Shown here one piece after another: positions 35,318 to 47,400 of a stretch of DNA of 64,000 nucleotides. The DNA lies in the NCBI GenBank assembly GCA_013115135.1, contig JABANP010000204.1:1-64000 (forward strand). Direction: 5' to 3'. Below the pieces are notes generated by a model, which saw only the letters and a list, made by a program, of their open reading frames with translations, searched no databases and was not told the origin of the DNA. The stretch's first letter is position 1. Each line of letters begins with the position of its first letter. This DNA is from Perkinsus olseni (Eukaryota > Perkinsozoa > Perkinsida > Perkinsidae). Position numbers and translations under genes: made by a program.

Positions 35318-35980
35318 ATGCGTCTAGCTCTCGTCGTGGCCGTGCTCCTCCATGCCTCGCTGGGGAAAGATCTGCCATCTAAAAAACCAAGCTTCCTGGC
35401 CGCCGGCGGCACACCACCAATCACGAGTAGAATCATCTGAGAGTCTCACGTCCATTTTCGGTGGGACTGTTCATGCCAGGTCTCTACAGTCAGCCCATCG
35501 GACGATGTTACAGTTCTCGGGGCGAGCTCAAGGACTGCACCTGCTCGAATGGAACCGTACCGTTCTTCACTGAGGTAGGTAAAGCTACTTTCTTCGTGCT
35601 GATGCCGTTGTTTCAATTTGAGAGCTTCTTGCCTCTCAGAAAAAGGTCTTCGGGCAGCGTCGGGTATATGGGAGAATTTGCACCACAGAGTGTTCGAAGA
35701 GCAGCGATTGCCCTGCCTTCCAGCATGGATTTGGACTGAAGCCTTACTGCGGTTCTCAAGGAAAATGTCTGCTCTCATGTGACAGGGTGAGCCGCAGGAT
35801 GCTGCGCAATCCATGCCTTACTGGCTTCTCTTACGCTGTGAGCGGGCAGTCATGTCTGAGAAAACGATAATACGCAGCGTGCCATCGTGTACTCTTTGTC
35901 AGTTCTACGCCTGGTGTCCGTCCTCGACAAGCTGCCTTCATACTCCGGACATAGGGCGGGTATGCCTGCATAAGCCGTAA
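35318..35980 (+). CDS. secreted Cys-rich family, copy H (intact, most diverged)
   Basis: Exons 35318-35426, 35480-35574, 35640-35786 and 35903-35980, in phase, 142 aa. Leader MRLALVVAVLLHASLG; exon 2 LYSQPIGRC and DCTCSNGTV; exon 3 ICTTECSKSSDCPAFQHG, LKPYC and KCLLSCD; exon 4 FYAWCPSSTSC, ending CLHKP. All 12 mature Cys are kept despite much substitution elsewhere, so the fold is probably selected. It marks the distal end of the array. Confidence 0.85.
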
Positions 35981-36339
35981 ATTCCATATTGGACATGGCT
36001 GGAGGCAATGGAAGTGGTAAACGTAGACCCGGCTACGACTCATGCCTCTCCACCCTTCCCAGAGTGTTGAAAGAAGATTTTTGCATTAGCCCAAGTACGG
36101 CATCGTTTTCGCCCATCAGGCGTGATGGTACAGTAATTTCCTTTCGCAGTCGATGAGAGGCGTGGAGTTGTTCAGTGGTGGCCAGATCAAGCGACACCTG
36201 CCGAAGTGGTAACTTAGCACATGAAACCTGGCACCGAGCACAGATCACATGCTCAGAACCGAAATACCCAGCCGTCATGGTGAGCTTGTCTTGATGTATC
36301 GGGCATAGAGTCCATGGCATAGACGTGTCCAAAGGTTCC

Positions 36340-36595
36340 CTGTATTGAGTACATTAACTCTCACCCATACCGCACGGCAACGAAGGCTATTAATTCACTG
36401 TCCTGTCACAGCCATGCTTCCCTTTAATGACGGCTCTGCACCTTCATCTATCGACCCGGATTTGGCAACCATCACCGCCATTTTTGTTAGAAGAACTGTG
36501 GCTTGCTGACTCATGTTGGAATCTTCGCTCTAGCGACTTGAAGCCAGCAGCGCCCGCTGTCCCCGAGCATCTCAATCACTGTGCGGAAGGGACAG
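36340..36595 (-). pseudogene. duplicated 3' end of the neighbouring giant ARM gene
   Basis: 36380-36590 matches 38456-38672, the last exon and 3' flank of the giant gene on the - strand, with scattered indels that break the frame. Shared landmarks include CACCATCACCGCCATTTT and AGAAGAACTGTGGCTTGCTG. A non-functional copy. Confidence 0.85.
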
Positions 36596-36673
36596 CTCCT
36601 CATCTCGCACAACCGCCCTCCCCCCCTCTCCCAAGACCACTCATACTCATACTCCTAGTTGACTGAGAGCGGA

Positions 36674-37129
36674 ATGATCAACACAGCTCTGTTCGTGCTG
36701 GTTCAAGTGCTGACCTGTGGTCTACTCATGCTCCGAGCAGACGCTACTGTCCTGGCTGTAGGTACGTACGAAGGCTGGCATGACGATTACCGCTTCTTCT
36801 GCAAAATGGACATTGAACAATCGACAGAGATGGAAATAGTGGCCGATGTTGATATACGCCACGGCTGGACTGGCGGTAAATGCGTTAATTGCCACTTCGA
36901 GTATGGCGTCTGGACAGGGGCTGACAGTCGTGATAAGACACATGTTGCTGCTCTGGGAGGCTTCGATGAGGTCTCACAATCAACCGATGATCCGACCGAT
37001 GCCTGCCTGGCTAAACTCGGCGAAGCGGCCGGGGTTGGCTATGATTGTTCCTGGAATGCGTATCCAACGGATGGTCTTATGATATTCGAGCTCTGTGACG
37101 CTCACTTCGAGCTAACGCAGGTGTATTGA
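36674..37129 (+). CDS. small secreted Cys-containing protein, single exon
   Basis: An intronless frame of 151 aa with a clear signal peptide (MINTALFVLVQVLTCGLLML) and a mature chain with six Cys (FFCKM, GKCVNCHF, DACLAK, YDCSW, ELCDAH). It is acidic, with aromatic residues, and has no membrane span after the leader. The start at ATG 36674 is chosen over the in-frame TTG 15 nt upstream. No family recognised and not related to the array proteins by Cys pattern. Being intronless in an intron-rich region is unusual. Confidence 0.7.
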   Translation: MINTALFVLVQVLTCGLLMLRADATVLAVGTYEGWHDDYRFFCKMDIEQSTEMEIVADVDIRHGWTGGKCVNCHFEYGVWTGADSRDKTHVAALGGFDEVSQSTDDPTDACLAKLGEAAGVGYDCSWNAYPTDGLMIFELCDAHFELTQVY

Positions 37130-38478
37130 GCTTTCGGTATTCGTTGTCAGTGGCTCAACCACTGTGAATGATGACCAACACCATTGTCTTGAACAATCTT
37201 CATTACAATCATTCCATCAAGTTCTCAGTGGGAACTTTTCACTTTCTGTTCATTTTCGTATCATCATCCGTGGATTATGTATCATTATTCTCCGTGTGAG
37301 GTTGGGATGCTCCGTACTATAGACTCCCTAGTATAGAGGCCGTGGTCCGCACATAGTCTGCACGCGTGCGCATAAGTTGGGACGCGTTGCTTTTATTTTA
37401 TTCTTTCATACACCTTGCATCCTTTTGATAGTCCATTCTTTTAAGAATAGCAGCAGGTGTGACAAAAGATGACGAGAAGTTGCTTACCCTGTTGTCTGGC
37501 CAGCACGTCATCAAGGACCACAGTTGGGGCGCGCAATGGCGTACCCAACCCAGCACATTTAAGTATAGTCAATCTTTTAGACAATTCTGAACCCTGAGGA
37601 TGTCGAAGTTCTCAGTGAGAACCCCTAATCTTCGTCTATTGCCATCAAAGTTGATCCGTTCTGTCACTTGAGCTTGATGGGGTCGAGGCCCCGCGAGTTC
37701 AGGTCTAACACATCGTTTGATATCTGTAATTGCGTCGCGTTCAGATGGCTGATGTACCCCCAACTGAGGGTAAGGTAACCTTCCGGACCGACTGCCGGAC
37801 TCGTCAATAACGGCACTGGTACAGAGGAAGTTTCTTTGCATGTGAGGCGTGGTCTGTAATACCCGTCCTAGGATTCCATCTTGGCCCGACGTCTCATGAG
37901 AAAATCGGCGAGGTACAGTACATGGAGAGCACTAGGTCTCAGAGTGCGCCTGCATAACATTCCCCAACGACCGAACAGTCCGCTGCGGCCTGAGTCGGCT
38001 CGGCCTTAGTTTCAGAATCCTGACCTTCGCTACCATATTCGTCGGTGAGGTGCTAGAGGGTGCCAGTGCAAATGATGGATGGGTGCAGAGGCTCGTTTAT
38101 GGCGCGTTTCTTGTTCATGATGATTGACACCAGCTTGACTCCTTCGGAGTCTCGATCAGTGGATGATGGGGAGCCCCACGAAGTCTCCATCAAAAAAATA
38201 TCCTGTTGGAATCTGGTGCTCATCGGACTCTTCCGGTTACAGGACGGGAAATAACCCATCTGCATATTTACTGTATCAAGGTCATCTCAGGTAAGTAACC
38301 AATAGCCGAGGACATACGACAAGACTGTTTAGTTTGGTGGCAAGGAGTGCTTAGCAGGCGAAGCCATGGCAGCAATGAACTAATTTTTTGTGTGTATCGA
38401 CAGTAGGCTCTTCCCAAGATCGCTCGTATTGAGAAACTCTACTCTCAACGTGGCCGCACGGCAACGGGGACCATCAAC
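37130..38478. other. intergenic, 1.3 kb
   Basis: No supported gene. Short open frames on both strands near 37569-37841 and 38053-38265 lack recognisable motifs. The region lies between the single-exon secreted gene and the 3' end of the giant gene. Confidence 0.4.
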
Positions 38479-41400
38479 TCACTGTCCTGCAGCCATGCTT
38501 TCATCCAATGACGTTCCTGCACTCTGATCGTCATCTCTCGACCCGGATTTCGCCACCATCACCGCCATTTTCGTTAGAAGAACTGTGGCTTGCTGGCGCA
38601 TGATGGAATCTTCGCTGTAGCGACTTAAAGCAAGTAAAGCCCGCTGCCCTCCGAGCATTTCAATTATCTCGAGGTTGCTGTCATAACCACACGCATCCAA
38701 GAAGAGCTTGGCAACGAATAAAGATATGCCTACAGCAGAGAACCGTTCGAAGCTGAACCAAAGCGGGAACGACTTCCCCACCTTCTTTGAAAAGGACCTT
38801 GTCCCACGGTGGAGCTCGCAGGCGTAGCATGGCCCGATTGGGCCCACCAAAGTGATTGACGATATGCTTGATCATAAAGGCAATGAGGTCTCTGCCGCCC
38901 TCCTGGTTTGCGACCAGCGCTGAACCATAACCGCACGCACCCCAAGAGAGCTCGATGATCCCGAGGCCCAATTTCACGCAGGAGAGGGTGAGCGAACACA
39001 GCTCGAGAAGACGAAGCCTTCGGTCACACCGGAAGAGCTGGGAGTTCGTTTCTGGCACACCGACGGTCCGATCAGAGACCAGCTCTGCATTGACGATTGG
39101 GTTCGTGCCGGCTCGAATGAACTGAGCCATCGAGACTGCCCTCAGATGGGCCGAGGCCATCGCAGCAGCGGGCGCGTGTGGTATGCAGTTGTAAAGGCCC
39201 AACCTGAAGTGACAGGTTGGAAAGTACCGCCGATCCAGGTGCGTCCGATGAGTTCGACAGGGAAGGCCAGGAATGAAGACCGCTCCTTACATGCAGCTGG
39301 CCAGAGCAGCCAGCGTCTGTGGTTGCCTGTTGGTCTCGTCCGCTTTCATTCTCCGCGCCTCCTCATCCACTTGCCGTGTCAAGTCCAAGGCATACATGGC
39401 GAGAGCCTCCATCAAGAGGGGAGGGGCAGAGGGGACACCAGCAGCCAGATTTTCCGCTTCTTCACCACCCCTCGCCAAAGCTGGTGACCTGAGAGGGCTC
39501 AAGCACAGCAAGCCGGCCTTGTGGATTCCCAGTCGAATTGGTTCAACTCACAAGAACACTCACCGAGGGGCAGTCACTCCCGGAAGTTCTCTCTCTGGCG
39601 GGCATACGCACACTACGAGCATGTACAGCGCCAAATCTCGAACCGTGCGGCAGACTGTGTCGTCGAGACGGCTCTTAGTGTGGTGAAGATAGTGGAAGAA
39701 CAGGCCATAGGCTATGCTAGCCGGGAGCGGCTGGCTCTCGTCCAGAGGATGTGGTGTCGTCATCTGTACTTCGTAATGTCGGGGATTAACAAGCGTACCG
39801 GGCATTCTTACGGGGTAAAGCTCATTGTCAATGTCGAAGATGGCGAGGCTGCTGATGAGTTCCCCAACAAGATGCCAGTAGTTGCTGACGAAAGCTCCAG
39901 CGACGGTCTCAGAGGTGATGGGTAGTCTGTACGAGGGCAGGACAGAGGAGTCTTCAGCCAACAGGAAACAACATCACCTGATGGTCGAGATTGTCGCGAT
40001 CAGAGCGAGTACAGCTCCATGTGTTGCATAGGAATCGGATTGCAGAGCATCCAAAAGTCTCTGGACTGGGGGTTGTACCGCACAAGCCTCGACGAACTCG
40101 GCGAGGAAGTGCCCCTGATGGAGGTATGGCAACCAAGGAGGCCACAGCGCTGAGACCTTACTTTGCCCCGGCGAGCATCCATCAGCACTATCAATGCTGT
40201 TGCAGCCATGCAGCCCTGGACCATCGTCAGCTCCTCCTCGGACGACATACAACGGACTATGAGTCTGGCGGAATTCCTTCGCCAAGAGCTACTCCAGTGA
40301 TGTGACATCCCTACCGTGTCACCGTACTCAGAATGAGCTTCGGGTATTGTGACGCTGCAATAAGCAGCCACTGGCCTGATGGCTGAGCGGTGGCCGGCTC
40401 GAGGGGGCCAGCCAGACCGACTATGACACGTCGTGCTCTAAACGGACCATGGCCGGCGTGCAGCGGTAGCACTGCAGAGATGAGGGGCAAAACTTACTGA
40501 ATATCAGGACAGAGCTGAGAGGGCATAGAGAGCAGCTTAGCGGAAGACATAGTGGAGACCTCAGACCCGGTGACTGGGTCTCTGAATCCACCACTGCCGA
40601 TCAAAATTGTCATCAGCCGCAGTAGCGCACGATCCCCATAGTGAGGGTCAGGATGGCGATCGACGGCGCTCAGTAAGGCCAGCATGATCTCGCCGGACAG
40701 GAGATGAGCACACGCCAGCCTGTGCGCAACCAAGTAGCGCTCAACCTCCGACTGTGACATCGCGCAAGAGCGGTAGTCGCTGGGCAGGTCGGTCGGTAGA
40801 TGGGTGTTCACAGACACGTTATAGGCGCAAATGAGGACGATCCGGACGCTCATCCTCAGGTCTTCAACAGTCCAGAAGCAGCTCGCTGACGTTGGAGATG
40901 TGAGGATCCGATGGAGGCCGGAGGCAACACTCGAAGCCGCAGCAGCATCGTGCAGCATGGCTACCCAAATCGGTTTGTAACGTAGGAGGTTACATAGGAC
41001 ATGCAGAGCCCGACTAGCAGTGAAGGCTAGGAATCTACCAAGCCGAGCGGTGTGGTTCGGCGAAGTTTGAGACCATCCTCACCTGGCATTCCGCATGGTA
41101 TCGGATTCGACACCTTCATCGTCGGAACCCCCTCTCTTGGGTGGTATAGCGAGGACAGGCAGACGATGCCAGCAGTCCAGCAAGAGGCCCACCAGCTCTG
41201 ATGACGTGTCTTCGGCAGCGAACGGGGATAATCCTGAGGGACCAGCACGAGAATTGCTGGGTAGAATAAACCGGAGCGGTGACCACCAATGACGAGGCGA
41301 TTGAGAATTCGGTCTCCCAGCTTGTCCTGGTTCAGCAGGTTGCACATGAGGACGAGCAAGAGGGTGAGCTCTCGATGGTGGTGAGCAGTATCCCAGTGCT

Positions 41401-44400
41401 CGGGCCCACTCGCCCGCCTTTCAACCTAGTCACAAGGCTATCACAGGGACATTAACAGAACCTTGGGAAGGGATTACCTCTAACTTGTACTGTTTCATAA
41501 CCACCAGCAAGCGATGGTACAAGTCCCAAAGCAGTGGGATAGGTTTTGTATTGCTACCGGTAGAACCCCCTTCATGAGACGACGTCGATGACTGCTTCGA
41601 GACGTACCTAGGCACGTGAGAGTGGCAGAGGCAGCCCTCCACACCGTGAGTAAGAGTCGTCCGAACGGCGACAACAGGCTGAGATAGATCGAGCGGAGCG
41701 TAGTAGAATCCTTACGTGGATGCTTCTGAGAGCACAGTCTCTTGATTGTGAGGTATCCTAGCTATCGTGGCCAGAGCTCGGCAAGCCAGTCGGGAGTGTA
41801 TACGATGTGGGCTACGAGCGATCAGCTTCACCAGGAGCCCTCCAAGACTAGGCGATTCATCCAGTAATCTGAGGATCGACACGAAGAGTCCGGGGCTGGA
41901 GGTAAGATTTTCAGGAACAAACACCAGCGCCTGATAAGCTGGTGAGGGGGCCGCACTGTCGCTCAGACGCTGAGTGTCCATGTTTCGTTATCATGGCAGG
42001 AGGGCTCACCTAGCGGAGTCCTCCGGCAGAGAGCTGTCTACGCCAAGCACGCTTTCACCGAGGACGTGAACAAGCGTTGTGGCGACGGACGGCGGCCAAA
42101 CGTCGATCGCGTTAAGTGCAATAGCCAGCAGACCATGATGGCCGATGAGCTTCTTCGAGCTTATCTGACATGAACGCTGGGGTGGGCCCGTTTCCGAGAC
42201 GGTGGGGTCACTAACCGCTGGTACAGTCCGAAGCATTTCAACGACGAGGCGAAGGGACTTGTTGGACAGAGGGATGGCCGCAGCATCTGCCACGCTGGGC
42301 GAGCAGGCCTTGAGGAGGAACTTCATCAGGGCCTCGCTGTGAAGCATATTGTCGAGTAGACCGTCACTGAGCAAAAAGTGGCAGGGGGAGAGGCGGAGCG
42401 AAGCGATATAGGCTCACCGCTTCTCTCGAACAGACCACTGGAGCAACTTGAAAATGAGCACCTCAGTAAGGTCATCGCCACCACCTCGGGACTTGTAAGT
42501 ACTGCACATATCAGTGAGAAGGTCGAGGACCTGATGGGTGGACCACGGCCAACGGCAGCAGATAGTGGCATGGAGGAGCTACCCGAGGGCTGAGGAAGTC
42601 TGCCAGGCCAGATCCTAACCTCAAGTCCAGCATGTCATCCACCGTTCGCGTGACGTAGACAAAGAAAGTCCTACCGGGAACAGGTAAGTGACTCTCACTG
42701 TATTGCTGGATGGCCCTCGGTGACACCCAACGTGAGGCAGGGTTACCTCCTCAAGAGGCTCCGACTAGCAGCAGAAGCATGCAGAGCTAGCGTGAGGAGC
42801 GCCTCATGGGTGCTCCTTGCTGCAGCATCTTCAACCACCAAAAGTTGGCTCTGACGAGAGGTGCATATCGTGAAGCTCGCCACGGTCTTTAGCAGCCCAC
42901 CTCAGACACTTGGAAGAAGTCCACCAGCCAGCGCTTGGCTACCTGCTGCCGCGTTACGTTACGGCTTGAGACCAGACCAAGCAGGGCGTCAAGACGGCGG
43001 AGGTGCATCAGGTACTGAATGCACTCTATGCTATCATCCTTGGTGGCCAGGGCGAACAACCTGTCACAGGATGAGGAGCTACCGTCTGGGCACGCATAGT
43101 TGGCTACTTCAGTAGGGCCAGACTCGTACTCGGCTTGAGATTGGTCGAACCGTCGACGTCCGTACAGCGTTCTAGGAGACTCTCCAACAGGTTCAATCGC
43201 GCCCCGTGTCTCAGGAAGTAGTATCTTACGAGACTCTCAACTCCCGGGCCGGCGCCGAGCAGCAAGGCGGTCACGCAACTGCGAACAAGAGAGGGTTACA
43301 CCGAGTGGCATCATAACTAGCAGCTCCTCACTCAGCAGCAGACTCGGCAGTGGCGTGAGAGGTCCCTTGCAGTGCACGGCATGCAATAGCCGCGAAGTTT
43401 GAATGAACTATATCCGCGGGGCTAATGACTTGGCCCGTGATTTCGTAACATAGACTTCGTAATGCGGCGGAGTACGATCGAGCCACCAGCGGCAAGAGGA
43501 CTGTGTCGAAGAGACACTTCCGATCGCCATCACTCAGCAAGCTGCACTCTCCGCTGAGCAAATCTTTGAAAATCTCCCCTACAATTTTTGGTAGGAGAGT
43601 GCCGTAGACTCGCGAGATCGATCTGCTGTTGGGCTTGAGATGGGATATCAGGAGGCTGGCAACTTGCATGCACCACCTCACGAAGGAAGGTTTCTCGGCA
43701 CAGAGTTTACGACGCAGGTCCGCCCTTGTCGACAACAGAGCGGTGGCGCACTCTAGCCAAAGGACCGCGAGCTGAAGTGACTGACTATCACTCTGAGATC
43801 AACGTCATTTCAACAGCAGCATCGAGAGGCACCACCTACATCAGCCATGGAGTCCAGGCTCTCGACCATCCTTTCAAGCTCATCAATAACACCCAGGTCG
43901 ATGAGCTTGAGCTGAGCTCTGTGGCCTCCACCAACGCACAAGACTGCCAGTACAGATAGAAGTGCCTGGGCAATGTCTTCGGCATGCCGCTCTGACCAGG
44001 CTAACTTACTTTCAGGTCCGTCCCTAACACTCTGAACATGAGTCCCACTATGTCCTTTGTCACCAGTGATGCCATCTGCTTCCCTTGTTCGTCGGCAGCA
44101 GCAGAGGTATCGACGCCGGAGTGGGAGGCGATCTTTGCTATGGAGAGCAAGCCTATCCTCAAGTTGTGCTCCATACAGTCTCTGACGAAGGCCATGCCGC
44201 CCTTCTCCGAGATGACACTGCCACCGGCATCTGCGAGAAAACTCTCACTCCGGAATACATCGCTTCTTGTGCTGAAGACGCTGAAGAACCTCTCACATGC
44301 AGGTATGGCTTGAGTGCCTTCATCCGAACTCGAGGCGCCTGCTGCGGCGAATCTAAGAACGAGGCCATCGCCTTTGGTCAGGAATGAAGTCCACAAGTTG

Positions 44401-47400
44401 CATGCAGGCGATAGGGAAGCTTGGATCCAATGGTGATCGCCCTAATACAATGGATCACAACATGGCCCTTCGGGTGCCTCTGCACATGGGACGACTTGCC
44501 CGATCATGCCCCCACTTCGTAGGTCAGATAGATACCGAAGACCATCACGAGCATGGCGCGCGCGCCGAATATTACTCTAAGTATTCGAGAATGCGCTACT
44601 CTAGGGGTGCGACAAGAAGGGATTCTCCTTCATAGAAGTCGTGCCAAACTGTTGGATAGACCCGTTGTGTCCTGTTGAATTTCCTTACCCGCTCAGCATG
44701 GCCTGCTCGAGGGCTCGGTGCAAGAGGGGAATGAGAACCGGTAGAGCTTCTGATATATAAATCTTCGCTGTGCGGAACCTCATCAGAACGTATCCTATAA
44801 AATGTACGTCGAGTGTGCTGCACACGCCTGGTGCCTTCAAGACCGTTGCCAGAGCGGGCACCTGGTCGCATGCCAAATCGCAGCCCATACAGCAGCACGA
44901 CACTTACAATGTCATCCCGTGTTAGGACTAGCACTTCCGGGTACCTCTCTCCGAAGAGCACCAAAGTACTCAGTAGTATGCGCACTTTCATCATCGCATC
45001 CTCAGCGTGTTCGCTACTAGCGAGACCCTTGGACAGGGCGCGAAGAAGCCTGCCTAGTGTCATGTGCAGTTTCTTGCGTATAAAGGCATCAGCAGCCAGT
45101 CTCGTAACGACCTGACCAGTAAAGCTGCGCCTTCAGCAGATCATCCAAGTCTGCCCACTTCGTCGTCTCCATCGCCCCCTGCCTTTACACAAGCCGCGTA
45201 GACCATGTAGATTCCCGTATGCATGAACCGCTGAGCCCGGCCAGACTTGTCGGTGGTGTCAACGCCGACGAGAGGCGGTAGCGCATTCGAGAGCGTTGTG
45301 ATGAACAGCTCGTTCAGGCTGAGCTTCGGTCCTCGAGTTGCGAAGGTCGTGTAGTGCGGAACCAGCACGAGACGGAGCAGACCGTAAATGGACTGCAGCA
45401 CAGTCTTAGCCGCACTGCCGAACTGGTTGAGAATGGACAGCATCCTCCTTACAGCCTCGGCGCCCGACTCCCGCATGATGAGCTCTTTGGCGACCTCAGG
45501 CTGCACCAGCATGGCCCGCATGAGCCCAGCGAAGACCAGAAGGCATTGCTCCCTGCCAGTGGGTGTAGTGTGTGTGCCCTTCTGAAGGGTCCTCTCGGTG
45601 AAGCTCTCAATAAAAGTTACGCATCTCTTACTAGGAAGGGGCTCCTCGAGAGGTTCGGCCATGCACCGGGCCACCATCTCCGCAGCAAGATCCGGCAGTG
45701 CGTCCAGACGGTCAATGAGATCGCTGCATATGGCGACGTTCTGATGCAGCAGAGCTCGTTGGCACATAATGGTGATGAGTTGACGGCACTTGGGGTGATC
45801 GGATTGGGTTGTTAGGAGCAGGGTGACTATCCTGGCCAGGCCATTGACAACGGGTAGGTAGTCCGGCACTACGAAGTGGTTGGCGGATACGAAGGACAGA
45901 AGGTCCATGGATGCCAGGACGAGCCGCTCTCTATGGGACTTCGCCTTCGACGCTTCGGCACCCTGCGTGCCCTCTCCTAACGCCCACATGCAGACGCCTT
46001 CAACTTTGCGGACGACCTCCATGGCCTGGTGCTCATCGCAATGCATGCCTAGCGACTCAGAGCCTTCCGACCACAGCACTGACACTGTACAGTAGGCTGC
46101 CATCATCCATACAGTATCCTCCACGAACTTCGGGTCAATGAACTTCACACTCTGTTCGGCCTCTTTCTCGCGCATCTTGCTCGAGTCTCGGGAAGCCTTC
46201 AGCAAGTACAGATTCCGGCGACCTGCTTGCTGTGCCTCGGCACTCGAGCCTTCCCTTGACTTTGGCTCAGCTTTTTGCTGGCGGTGGTTCCCAGGGCAGT
46301 ACGGCACGCCCAAGGACGACACTTGCAGGGCTGCGCTGGCAACTAGCTCGGCTCCGCGATGGGCCATCGCGACCTTCCACAGCCTGCCCACCACTTCCGG
46401 GCGACGAAGTAGCTCCTGGCGGGCTGCTGGTCCACCATCAGAGCATATTCGAACGATACAAGGCAGTACGATGGGCAGCTCCCTCTGCGGTACTCTTACG
46501 AAGACTTCGAGGACTCTGGCAAATCTATCACCGTTGAGCAAAAGCCCACTGTCTCCTGGGGGTCCTTCCAGCAGAGAGAATCGTATTGATGCCAAGAGCA
46601 GTCTCGGCAGAGTGACAGCTAGCTGCTCATCTGACGCTACAACCTTACCGAAAACTTCTCCCTCCCGGCCCAGGCTGGAGATATAGCAGGCCACGACTGC
46701 CTCAAGGAAGCCCTCTTTAGACAGCGTGAAGTCACTGCGCACAGCAGCTATGTTATGGACAATGACGGCGCTGTACTTGGCAAAGGACGGCTCTTGCAGC
46801 ATCTCCAGGACGTATTCAACGCACTCGTCGTAGGCAACGATCTGGTTAACAATCTTGGTCATGTTGGTCCAGGAGGCGATGGCTCGGTAGTGCCAGAGCC
46901 GCTGCTGCTCATCACCGATATCCCGCACTCTGAGAATGAAGGCAGCAACATCGTCAAACACCTTGGTCATTGCTCGACTGATGTAAGATACGCCCTGGCT
47001 GCCAGCAGCAGTTATAAACACAGCATTGGACACACTGGCGATCTCTCTCGTTCTGGCGTCCTCTGTATCCGGGCTTGCGCCGTACGCGCACTCCCCGAGA
47101 AGCTCAGGGAAGTGCCGATCCGTGAAGGAGAAACCGCAAACGACCAGGACGTAGATAACCTTCCCAAGCTCGGCCGATATGTGAGAACTCCCGTGACCGT
47201 AAAGGTTCGTCTGAGCGATCTCCAAGACAGCCTCAAGCCAGGGGCAGTCAACCTTAGTCCAATCAACATGCCGACCTTCCTCTCTGCAATGGACCATCAA
47301 GGTCTGCATAGTGTATAGCATGTCCCTCAGCATTCCCGTCTGCATCTGAGAGTAGCTCCCACCAGGCAACCTTCCAGGGAGCTCGAGATCCCTGTGGAAC

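Noticed and set aside
23662..35980. WAP, EB or Dickkopf-type domain for the Cys-rich family
   Set aside because: Spacing is similar in part (C-x3-C-x5-C), but the adjacent Cys pair of WAP is absent and the remaining spacing differs. No named domain is justified.
23662..35980. CRISPR-like or prokaryotic mobile array
   Set aside because: The repeats are kilobase-scale gene duplications with spliceosomal introns; there are no short regular repeats and spacers and no bacterial genes.
46138..46686. Long + strand frames opposite the giant gene (also 49219-49950, 53073-53636)
   Set aside because: They mirror the codon bias of the - strand exons and have no recognisable protein features.
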